DNA of 64,000 nt from assembly GCF_000143415.4 (NCBI RefSeq), contig NW_003314304.1, positions 134,905-198,904 of the forward strand, in the 5' to 3' direction. Shown here piece after piece: positions 38,250-47,438 of the stretch. A program made the translations under genes and the position numbers. This DNA is from Selaginella moellendorffii (taxonomy: Eukaryota; Streptophyta; Lycopodiopsida; Selaginellales; Selaginellaceae). The notes beneath the pieces are model-generated. The model worked only from the letters and a program-made list of their open reading frames with translations, ran no database searches and had not been told where the DNA came from. Positions within the stretch are counted from its first letter, which is position 1; the number at the start of each line of letters is the position of its first letter.

Positions 38250-40034
38250 TCAGTGTCCAAAGTTGCACATCTGAACTAATTCCATGTCGTAATCCACGTA
38301 CCTCGTCCAAAACTCCCGGTACTGGTTCATGGCTAGATCCAGCCACGGCTTCATATTCCCGTTGAAGTGAATCACCGCTGCGCTCCTGATCTTCTCCAAG
38401 CTGATGCTCGGGTTGTATCCCAGGCCCAGTACGTGCCACGATTTGTCCAGAGGCTTGGTCGTCTTGTAGAAGGTGATGAGACCCGGCGGCAGGGTTCCAA
38501 GCTTCCAAAGACTGCGGTTCTCATTCTGCAAAGAACAAGTTGAGTACATTCAACGACATTTTTTTTGTTACCTTGGATTGCCAGTAGTGATACTCTTCGG
38601 TGCACTTCTCTCGCCTCCAAGCATTCAAGTCGAAGAAATTCATCCCGTATGCCCAGCCACAAGCCTTGGGATTGAATCGGGACGCGATGAGAGGGTGCGA
38701 GAAGTTCATGTACTTGTCATATCTGTGGAAGGAGCCAAAGCACGTCTCCACCGCCCCATTCACCTTCCCGTCCATGTCGATCTCCCACAGCCCTGTCAGA
38801 TCCTTCTGCACCACCACGTCGTCGTCGAGGAAGAGTATCCTGTCCAGCTTGGGATACATCTCCGGCAAGTAGAAGCGGAGATGGTTGAGCATCGACAGGT
38901 ACTTCGGGTTGCGAAACTTCATATTGGTGGCGTCCTTGGTCGCGTTCTCCATCTTGTTCTCAAAGTAGAAGCGCTGCAAGTTGGCCGACTCGAGCTGCTT
39001 GAGCACCGGTACGTAGGACGAGTTGAGAAACTTGTAGTCCTCCACGGCCTTCACTTCGATGTGAGCTTTCTCCGGCTTTCTCATCGTAAACCACACTTTC
39101 ATGGCTCCCAAGTTCATCTTATCCGTCACCACGTGAAATACGTGCTTCTCGGGCTCTCGGGCATGCTTCACGGCCGAGTTCACCACCACCGACGCCGCGA
39201 TCACGTTGTCCGAAAAGATCGCATAGTGGAACAGCGATGGATCTTCCAGCTCGGGGGCAGGCTCCGGACCATCAACGTAGCGCTCCGGATGGGAAACTCT
39301 CTCCTCCATGAGCCTCATCGTCAGGCAATGCAAGCTCTTGGGCACTGACTTGGCAGCAATGAGGCTCGCGAAAGCTCCCTGCTTCTTGGCTCTCGTGAGC
39401 TGCTCGTTCACCTGGAAGATGGTGTCCTTGAGCTTCTGGATCTTGAGCTGGTTGTCAAAGAGCTCCTTGGAATCCATCATGAGTTGCCGCGTCACCCGCA
39501 ATCTCTCCCTCAAATCCCTCTCGAAGGCCCTGAGAGCTTCCGGATCCACTGCGCCACCATTGCTATCTATCAAACCCCGGTTCTCTGGCCTCGCCAGTAA
39601 CTCCGTGTAGTTCCTGGCCTGATCCGTGAAGATTCTCACCTGTCTCGCCACATCAAGCTTGCCTCGCCTCGCGTACGCGGCGTAGGCATTCACCACCGCC
39701 AGCTGATCCTTCGCTTGCTTGACAAGACTCTCCGCCCTCGCCCGGAGTGGATCTTGCCTCGATCTGAGCGCCAAGATCGTGCGCTTCATGTAGAATCGCA
39801 AATGGCTGGGGTAGGCATCGCTCGCCTCGGCGCTCACCTGGATTCCACCACAGATTTGAGCGCGCTCCCCAGATTTTGCAAGAAAACGACAGGATCACTC
39901 ACCGGATACGATGCCGGGGTCTCGCCGTAGATCAGCGCCCCGGTTGTGATGAAGAGAACCACCAGCATTGTTGGAACGATCGCTCGGTAGGCCAGAGGCT
40001 TGACTCTGTTCATCCGAAGCCCCCGCCCCGCCAT
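38250..40034 (-). CDS. GAUT9: GAUT9-like alpha-1,4-galacturonosyltransferase (GT8), 557 aa
   Basis: Three exons (39903-40034, 38572-39837, 38250-38525) sum to 1674 bp. A type II Golgi membrane protein: short basic N-terminus, one transmembrane helix (AIVPTMLVVLFITTGALIYG), a stem with helical segments, then the GT8 catalytic domain from about residue 220. Motifs are LHCLTMRL, HYAIFSDN, HVVTDKMN, the metal-binding FLDDDVVVQKD, FGMN-like YGMNFFDLNAWR, KLGTLPPGLI and HFNGNMKPW. GAUTs build pectin homogalacturonan. The close match to the GAUT9 group runs to the terminal QMCNFG. Exon 1 skips a 65-bp intron; retaining it would give an early stop. Confidence 0.92.
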
Positions 40035-40319
40035 TGCAGCTCCAAGCGCTGGAATCCCACCGAGGGAAGAATCTTGCGTCGATCCAAGCTACATCGGTGC
40101 GCGAAATATCGCCTGCCGCGGCAACGCTACTCGCGGCGCCAAGCAATGCTCTTGGACGCCATAGCCGCGTAACGACGATCGACCTAGCGTTCGATACCTG
40201 GCACATAAAACATTAACTGACAAGGTCGCCAGTTCGAATACTGTAAGAAAAACATTTCCATTGCATCCACGCCGTCCAAATCTAACAGTAGATGCCCAGA
40301 AAAGGCAATTGCTACCATG

Positions 40320-42104
40320 TCAAGGAACCTCTATTTCGCTGGCAAAGGAGCAAACATTACTAAGCAGAGAATATGCGGCAGAGTTATGGGAATCAAACTC
40401 GGTCACTCTAGATGCCACCAATGCACCTGTGCGAATATCCCCTTGCGTCTTGGAAGCTCCAAGCAATGCCGTCCATTCCACTTCCATGGGATTGTACGGA
40501 AGGCTGTCCACCAGATCCATGGCATCTTTGATCTGACCAGCCCGTCCCAGCACGTCAACCACGCAGCAAAAGTGCATTGCCGAAGCTGGGATGCCATGGT
40601 CCCAAACCATGCTGCCAAAACAGCTTCGGGCATCCTCCAGGGCACCGACGTAGCTAATCCCGGTAAGGACCGAAGCAAATGTGGTCTGGTTCGGCCTGAT
40701 TCCAAGGAGGTTCGACTGACAAAGGAATCGAGATATCGGGTGCATATTCCCGGTTTGGGCATATGCTTGTAAGAGGGCATTGCAGCACAGTACGTTTTGA
40801 TATGGCATTTTGTTGAAAAGATTGATTGCTTGGTCTACATTTCCAGAATCACTCACAAGCAAGATCAAAATCGACCAAGAGAACTCGTCGTGCTGAGGCA
40901 TACTTGTGAAGACACTGAAAGATTCCTCGAGATTCTTGGTCCCGGCGTATGCGTCAAGAATAACATTCCACGATTGTGTGCTGCGATATGGCATTTTGTC
41001 AAAGAAGTCTTTTGCCGTTGCTAGATTCATCGCATCTCCGTAAGCTTTGAGCATGGAGTTCCAGGCCACGGTGCTGTGCTGGGGAAAATACCCAAGAATC
41101 TTCTCTGCCACGTCGACACGCCCAGCGTGGGCATATGACATCAGCAGGGTATTCCACGTCACGGAATTCCTCTCTGGCATCTTTTCAAAGAGAAACCTCG
41201 CTTTGTCAAGATACCCAGATCGGGCATATGCCGTGACAATGGATGTCCACGTCACCACAGAGTGTGCTGGCGATTTTTTTAATACCCCAAACGCTTCTTG
41301 GATCAGACCAAACTCTGCGAGAAACTGGAGCATCGCATTGACAGCAACAACGTCCCATTGGAGAATTGACGAGATGACGCTTTGACCCCGATCAAAATCA
41401 CCGACAAGAGAAAATCCAGAAATCACGGACGTGCAACTCACTGCATTGTGTGCTGGCATTCTCTCAAACAAGTTTGCTGCTTCCTCGATGAGCTCCCAAT
41501 CCACGTAGCCTTGCAAAAGTGTGTTCCATGAAACTATATCTCGATGGGACGCACTCTCAAACAGATCTCGAGCCTTATCCAGGTCGCCATTCTGCAAAAA
41601 CACCCAAATCAAAGCATTGCAAGTCATCTCGGTATTGAATTTTTCAAAATCCATGAAATCAAGAATATGCCCAGCTTGGGTATAAGCTGACACGATAGAA
41701 TTCCAAGTGGCATTGTTCCAGGCAGGCATTCTAGTAAACGTGTCTAGAGCCGATTCTAAATCCTTGTATGATGCAAAAGAAGTGATTAGTGTGGTCCAAG
41801 AGTATATATTTCTTTCGCTCATTTGATCAAAAAAGGACTTTGCAGCAACAATATGCCCGTTTTGGGCATATGCAGTAAGAAAAATAGTCGACGAGAAAAC
41901 ATTTGGTTCTTTAATGCTGTCAAAAGCTTCTTTTGCCTCTCGCATTTGGCCGCACTTTCCGTACATCTCCACCAAGAGATTTGCAACGAGACGATCATTC
42001 TCGTGATGCGTTCCTCGGATTTGGTCGTGGATCTGTTTGGCCAGGACGGGATTTCGCGCATTCCCGCAAGACTTCACGAGCTGGATGCAAGTTGACACAT
42101 TCAT
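40320..42104 (-). CDS. pentatricopeptide repeat (PPR) protein, 594 aa
   Basis: An intronless gene. The first ATG in the open frame is at 42104; upstream only GTG is available. The protein is almost wholly PPR motifs of about 31-35 residues with short S-type repeats typical of the PLS class, for example NVFSSTIFLTAYAQNG and RNIYSWTTLITSFASY. PPR proteins bind organelle RNA in a base-specific way and guide editing, splicing or stability. A truncated E-like motif (ALLGASKTQGDIRTG) ends at AAYSLLSNV, and no DYW deaminase domain follows. No clear transit peptide is seen. It diverges from the next PPR gene with 66 bp between start codons. Confidence 0.88.
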   Translation of the reverse strand: MNVSTCIQLVKSCGNARNPVLAKQIHDQIRGTHHENDRLVANLLVEMYGKCGQMREAKEAFDSIKEPNVFSSTIFLTAYAQNGHIVAAKSFFDQMSERNIYSWTTLITSFASYKDLESALDTFTRMPAWNNATWNSIVSAYTQAGHILDFMDFEKFNTEMTCNALIWVFLQNGDLDKARDLFESASHRDIVSWNTLLQGYVDWELIEEAANLFERMPAHNAVSCTSVISGFSLVGDFDRGQSVISSILQWDVVAVNAMLQFLAEFGLIQEAFGVLKKSPAHSVVTWTSIVTAYARSGYLDKARFLFEKMPERNSVTWNTLLMSYAHAGRVDVAEKILGYFPQHSTVAWNSMLKAYGDAMNLATAKDFFDKMPYRSTQSWNVILDAYAGTKNLEESFSVFTSMPQHDEFSWSILILLVSDSGNVDQAINLFNKMPYQNVLCCNALLQAYAQTGNMHPISRFLCQSNLLGIRPNQTTFASVLTGISYVGALEDARSCFGSMVWDHGIPASAMHFCCVVDVLGRAGQIKDAMDLVDSLPYNPMEVEWTALLGASKTQGDIRTGALVASRVTEFDSHNSAAYSLLSNVCSFASEIEVP

Positions 42105-42170
42105 GCTAGACAAAGTTGTCCAGAACACGAGAACACTGGTGTACGGTAGACCATCTTTCTCGAGCAGAGA

Positions 42171-43772
42171 ATGCACGTAATCAGGCGTGCAAAGTCCAAG
42201 GCGATGTTCCTCCCGGGAAGTCCGTACCAGCTAGAGCTCGAGGAGGCAGAAAAGAAGCTACGATCGATCGAAGAGGTCACCGCTTACACCCAGATGCTCC
42301 GATCGTGTCGCGACTCGACCCAAGCGAGAGAAATCCACGCAGACATCACAAGATCCGAGCACGCCCACAACACATTCCTCGCCAATCTCACCGTGGAGAT
42401 GTACGGCAAGTGCGCCGAGCTTGATCTCGCCCGCGAGGCGTTTGATCGGATTTTTCAGCCGAATCTTTACTCCGCGACCATCATGCTCGACGCATATGCC
42501 CACAACGGGCATATGCTTCAAGCCCAGCGGATATTCGACGCCATGGAGGTTCGCAATGTGGTCGCCTGGACGGCCATGGTATCTGGATATTCTCGTTCAG
42601 GGCATCTTGCCCAAGCTAGGTGCGTGTTTGATAGAATGCCGTACAGGAATGTGGTCACGTGGAACGCCATGTTGGCGGCATATTCGGCGGACTCGGATCT
42701 TTTCGCGATGGAGTGCTTGTACGGTGAGATTCCAGAACCCGATATTTTCACTGGAAACATTATAATATCGGCATATGCCCAATCAGGGAATCTTGCATCT
42801 GTCGAAAAAACACTTGATACCATGAAAAAAAGGGACGTATTTACGTGGAATGGATTAATCCTTGCGTGTAGCACTTCTTGGCACATCCAGGAAGCAAAGC
42901 GGATATTCGAGCTAATGCCAAAGAGGGATCTAATATCGTATAATACCGTGCTTACGGCATATGCCCAGTTTGGGCATCTTGACGAGATTCACGAGTTGTT
43001 TGTGACGATGCCAAGCCGGGACGTTGCCACGTGGACGGCCCTGATCGCGGCGTACGGGCAGGCCGGTTACGCGAGGGACGCATCTGAAGCGTTCAATCGC
43101 ATGCCTGTGCACGACATCGTCGCATCTAACGCTCTCCTTCATGCATTTGCCCAGAACGGGCATCTTGACGAGGGAGAAGCGTTCTTCAATCGCTCGAGGG
43201 ATCGCAACGTCGCGACGATCAACACGATGATCTCGGCGTACGCGAGCAGGGGCCGTTTGATTCCGGCCAGGGCACTGTTCGAGGCGATGCATCATCGCGA
43301 CATCGTGTCGTGGAACGCGATGATCAAGGGCAGCGCGCACAGCGGCGAGGGGCTGTGGGCGCTGGAGCTCTTCCGGGCGATGGAGCTGGAGGGATTTCGC
43401 GCGGACGAGACGACGATGGTGGGCGTGCTCATGGCGTGCGCTCGGGCGGGTCTCGTGGAAGACGCGCGGATCTACTTCGCGGCCATGGGCGAGGATCGGC
43501 GATTGCGCCGCCAGGAGGAGCACTACTGCTGTATGATCGATGCGCTGGGGCGATCCGGGCGCACTGGCGAGGCCGAGGAGCTCATCGATTCCATGCCATT
43601 CGAGCCGCGCGGAGTGGCGTGGTCGACGCTGCTGGCCGCGAGTAGAGCTCACGGCGATGCTCGCCGGGCGGATCGAGCAACGCGATGCCTGGCGAAGCTA
43701 GAGATCGCGGATTCCAGCCCCGCGGTAATCGATCGAATCGAGGAAGTGCCACTCCCGCCCAAGAAGCTCTAG
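42171..43772 (+). CDS. pentatricopeptide repeat (PPR) protein, 533 aa
   Basis: An intronless PLS/S-type PPR gene, divergent to 40320-42104. Repeats begin with YTQMLRSCRDSTQAREIH and run with motifs such as NVVAWTAMVSGYSRSGHL and RDIVSWNAMIKG. The end holds EHYCCMIDALGRSGR and an E-type motif WSTLLAASRAHGDARRAD, then a short tail without E+ or DYW. The role is organelle RNA binding. Editing would need a DYW partner in trans. GC content rises towards the 3' end. The stop is only 22 bp before the RMI2 start. Confidence 0.88.
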   Translation: MHVIRRAKSKAMFLPGSPYQLELEEAEKKLRSIEEVTAYTQMLRSCRDSTQAREIHADITRSEHAHNTFLANLTVEMYGKCAELDLAREAFDRIFQPNLYSATIMLDAYAHNGHMLQAQRIFDAMEVRNVVAWTAMVSGYSRSGHLAQARCVFDRMPYRNVVTWNAMLAAYSADSDLFAMECLYGEIPEPDIFTGNIIISAYAQSGNLASVEKTLDTMKKRDVFTWNGLILACSTSWHIQEAKRIFELMPKRDLISYNTVLTAYAQFGHLDEIHELFVTMPSRDVATWTALIAAYGQAGYARDASEAFNRMPVHDIVASNALLHAFAQNGHLDEGEAFFNRSRDRNVATINTMISAYASRGRLIPARALFEAMHHRDIVSWNAMIKGSAHSGEGLWALELFRAMELEGFRADETTMVGVLMACARAGLVEDARIYFAAMGEDRRLRRQEEHYCCMIDALGRSGRTGEAEELIDSMPFEPRGVAWSTLLAASRAHGDARRADRATRCLAKLEIADSSPAVIDRIEEVPLPPKKL

Positions 43773-43794
43773 AAGTTCTAGGGTTTATTGGCAA

Positions 43795-44402
43795 ATGGAT
43801 TATAGCCTCGCGGCGCCAAAGCTCTTGGTCAGCGATCTCGCAAGGGCAAGCACGGGCGCTAGCGCGGCAAGATCTCCCATCACCACCATTGGAGCTCTTC
43901 GATTTCAGCGTGTCTGGATCCAGGTAGATCCCCGTGGATGAATCGCGATGCTAGAATCGACTTCCAGGGCGTGATTGTAGATTGGAGAGGAAATTCCTTG
44001 GCTCTCGACGATGGCAGCGCGATTGTGGAGCTACATTTCCCGGACGCCGAGGATAAGCGCTCGTCAAAACCTGGTGAGCTTGTTCTACGTGTTCTTGGAG
44101 TTTTGGATTTCTTTTTACCAGGCATGTACATGCTCATAGCCGGAGCTTACAATCCAGCAGAGAAGAAGATCACGGTAAGCTTTCTCTCTCTCTCTCTCTC
44201 GTGTAATGTGATCTATCTCCTTGAGTTTTCTCGAATCGTTTTCATCATCTCTCTCTCGATCGATATCGATCTAAACTTTGTCTTCCAGGTTCACAAGCTC
44301 GTGGATCTCTCCTCCTCGCCCAACGCCGAGTCCTTCTGGAGCTTCGAAGTGATCGAAGCATACCATATGTTTTACAAAAGCCAAATGGACGAACCAACCT
44401 GA
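43795..44402 (+). CDS. RMI2: RMI2-like OB-fold protein (RTR/BTR complex), 133 aa
   Basis: Four exons (43795-43923, 43968-44073, 44122-44174, 44289-44402) sum to 402 bp. The N-terminus MDYSLAAPKLLVSDL and the C-terminal block VHKLVDLS with FEVIEAYHMFY match plant RMI2. RMI2 is an OB-fold subunit of the RecQ helicase-topoisomerase 3-RMI complex that dissolves recombination intermediates and suppresses crossovers. Introns of 44 and 48 bp are among the smallest in the window; the last intron is CT-rich. A TAGGGTTTA motif (43779-43787) directly precedes the start and lies within 22 bp of the PPR stop. Confidence 0.88.
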
Positions 44403-44563
44403 AGAACACCAAGAAAAGAAGAAGGTGCGTTATCTTTTACAGAAGCCTGCTGGCGGATTGAAGTTATCAATCTTTCGATCTATATACTTCCGGTGATCGC
44501 TGCGAAACAGAAAGAAGACGATCAATAGAAATCAAATCAGTGAAGCAAACAAAGCTCTTACCT

Positions 44564-46129
44564 TTAGTGATCGTATAAACCCGTGCTCTTCTTGCGTGCT
44601 CGCTCCGCGTGTGATGTTGCTGTAATCGCGCACTCCACTATGCCCGCGCATTCGGCCACTTCTTCTTCGTCTTCTCCATCTTCCTTTTCATCTTGTGCTT
44701 CGTCTGGAAGATCTTTGAGCTTTGTGGAGTGAGGGGAATGGAGGTTGCCGCGAACTTGGCAGGCCTTCATCGTCTTGCAGTGCTCCCATTCGTCTTCTCG
44801 GATGTTGACAAAGACGTCATAGAGATTATCTGGATAAGGATTTTCCGCGGTGATTAGCGATAGAAAAACCAAAGTGGTAGACTTGATAAGTACCGACTCT
44901 TGGCCGTCGTGTTTCGGGAAGCCTGTCTGTTTGGAACTCGTCTGGGAACAGGACGCGATTTTTAGAGATCTGGACAGTTTTGAGACTTTGTCTACTTACC
45001 AAACATGTAAAGGTCGCCTTTCGTGTAGTAATCCACGGCAACCTGTGGAGCGGGAAGCTTCTTTAGCTCCTCTGCGCAAACGAAAGATAGCATTGGGATT
45101 GTTTTGGAAAACTGTGAAGCTCGCTTTTCTTGACAGTACCTCCATGGGCCTTGATGAACTTGTCGTAAGTTGAGAACGCGTGTTTCTCCACGCATTCGGA
45201 GAAGTGATCTGCCAGGATGCAAGTCAGTTCTAGCTAAAAATTCCTGTCTAGATTCTTACATGCCATGCGTGGACTGATGGTGTACATAAGCGAAGTGAGG
45301 AAGTAGTAAGCTACGGCGATGTGTTGAGCGAGGAAGCGATCAAACCATCGCTCATCTCCACCCAAAGCCTGGATGAATCTCAAAGAAAGAATCGTGATTT
45401 TAAGCAAAACTAAAACGCGAGAAAAGATCTTACCTCCATGACGAGTAAGTGATGAAGCTCATTCCAGCTCTCAGCGAAATGTACTTTGAGATAGTCTGCT
45501 CGTCTCCACCACCCGAAACTCTCATACATGTGAAGAACAGACACAAAAGCTAGGAAACTTATCATCAGAAAGAGAGGGAAAAAAGCCACGAAAAAAAAAA
45601 TACCGAAGTAAGGAACTCTTGCGATTGTTTCGAGAACGTAAAATCTTGCGTAGTCCCGGTCAGCATACAGTCGATCTAAGATTGCTATTACAAAATCCTG
45701 AAGAAAAGGAACGATCGATCACTAGAAGAAAAAAATCGGGACATCGGAGGAGTTTTCGTACCGTAGCGAACAGATTGAAACCTTGCTCCACCCGAATGAT
45801 CCACGACTCGGGCTTGTCGGAGCTAGATGGGCTCGAGCTGCTCGCCAATCGAGCTTCTTCCTGTTGTTCTTCATTCCCGGGCAAAGATTCTGGCTCCTGC
45901 GATGCTGGCGCTGGCGAATTTGGCTTCTCTGTCAGCAATGTTGCCGAAATTCTTGCCGATTTCCTGCGATTGAGCGTGAGAGAGGGAAATATTACACCGA
46001 AGAACACAACCTCTTGCCGGCGATGAGCAAGGGAGAACTTCCCCGAGCTGGACGAAGCTGCGAGACACCGGGAGAAGATCGTCCCAGCGCGAATGTGGCG
46101 CTCGACGCAGCGGCGGCAGTGGCGGCCAT
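44564..46129 (-). CDS. PTOX: plastid terminal oxidase (PTOX / IMMUTANS), 364 aa
   Basis: Nine exons on the minus strand sum to 1095 bp: 46011-46129, 45762-45963, 45604-45697, 45434-45549, 45260-45368, 45140-45208, 45000-45071, 44894-44941, 44564-44829. An Ala/Ser-rich transit peptide (MAATAAAASSATFALG) precedes the alternative-oxidase-like di-iron domain. Ligand regions visible are VLHMYESFGWW, ESWNELHHLL, and the last-exon REDEWEHCKTM. The enzyme oxidises plastoquinol with oxygen in the thylakoid and supports carotenoid synthesis and chlororespiration. The C-terminus carries the acidic tail and AECAGIVECA block typical of PTOX. The gene diverges from 46199 with a shared 69-bp promoter region. 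Confidence 0.93.
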
Positions 46130-46198
46130 GCGACGAAGAGAACAAACTTGATCTTCCAAGAAGGAATATGCAAAGATATTATTTTTAGGGTTCTAGCT

Positions 46199-47345
46199 AT
46201 GGACAAGACAATGGCGAGAGCCAAGCATGCGAGCTCTCGGCGGGGGCGACGCCGATTCTCGAGGGGCGTTCCCGGCGAATCGCAGCCTCTGGTGAGTCCG
46301 AGCGCCTGGGTTGGGTACGAGGATGTTCTTCCGCTGGAAGGAATCGTCGATGACGACGAGCAAGGGACGAAATCTAGGAGCCAGGGGCTGGATTACGCGG
46401 AGCTTCTAGCACAGGATCCAGTGATCGGCACTGGAGACTTCTCAGGAGGTAGCAAAGAAAATATTTCTTTGTAGCTCGCTGCAAGACTGGGTTGTGTTTC
46501 TTTCCAGTGTTTTCTCGTGGATTGGATCCTTTCGAGGACGCATTCGCGGACCTCTACGCGTTCGACGATCCGGAAACCAGCACGGTATTCTTTTCCTTTC
46601 TAGTTTGATTGAAGAGACCATTGCTCGTCCAGGCTCCGTTTCTTTCTTTGGATTTAGAGCTGCTTGGCCAGCGCCTTGCCAAAGTGAGCTTGAAAAAAAG
46701 GCTCTTTCTCGACGATGAGACGCTACCTTCCGAGCTGGTATTTGCTTCTTTTCTTTTTCTTAGTGTTTGATCTGACCGCCATTCTTGTAGCTCGTCTCGG
46801 ATGAAGAGGACACGAGTCCTAGAGACGGTGGTGACGTTCAAGAACAGGGAGCTACTTCTTCGCGGATTGACAAAGTCGATTCTCGGACAATGGATTTTCA
46901 ACGGGAGAACGTAGAAGGTACGAGAACTGAGGTCGAGGACGTCAAGAAATGGCTCGACACCGCATTGCAAGATCCCGAGAACGGCAAAGCCTTGTCGTTC
47001 AAAGACACGGTCACAGAGCAATCTTTTGTCCCGCAACGAGATGAAAGAGAGGCCGAACTGGATGCGCTGCTCGACTTGCTGGACAACGTCGCCATAGAAG
47101 ATAAAGAAGATGGTGTCAAGCTTGGCAACGTCAGTGGTGGCGGCCTAGATTTTCAGCTGGTTGGGGATGAGCAAAGCTCCACTTTCATGTCGCAGAAAGA
47201 TCTCGAGACTTTGTTGTGGTCTCCGCCAGAGGATGCGAAGCCCCATCCCTCCACCAGCGTGTCACCTTTGGAGACGGAAAAGCGTGGGGTGACACCACCA
47301 GCTTTGGAAGAAGATTTCGACGCTTGGCTCGACTCGTTCGACTAA
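46199..47345 (+). CDS. acidic protein of unknown function, 328 aa
   Basis: Four exons (46199-46448, 46508-46584, 46633-46737, 46791-47345) join in frame to 987 bp. The N-terminus is strongly basic (RRGRRRFSRG), the rest acidic with no membrane segment or Cys cluster. Short hydrophobic-acidic motifs recur: LDYAELLAQDP, FEDAFADLYAFDD, LDALLDLLDN, DLETLLW and the final FDAWLDSFD. Such motifs could bind a partner, for example an adaptor or transcription cofactor. I do not recognise the family. It shares a compact divergent promoter with PTOX that holds a TTTAGGGTT motif at 46185-46192. Confidence 0.7.
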
Positions 47346-47438
47346 GACGAGGTAGAATTTATCACTTTCATGTTCTCTAGTATGTTAACTTCACTGTACA
47401 GGAAAGCTGATGTACACTTCGCGTTTCTTTTCGTCTTT

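Noticed and set aside
38473-39348. 291-aa ORF opposite GAUT
   Set aside because: Antisense shadow of the GT8 domain; His/Val-rich with no domain.
40160-40250. possible tRNA 3' half (GTTCGAATA within CCAG/CTG)
   Set aside because: The remaining arms do not fold, and no box A is visible.
42104-42176. overlapping start codons of the two PPR genes
   Set aside because: The longer minus frame opens with GTG at 42176; the first ATG is 42104, so the coding regions do not overlap.
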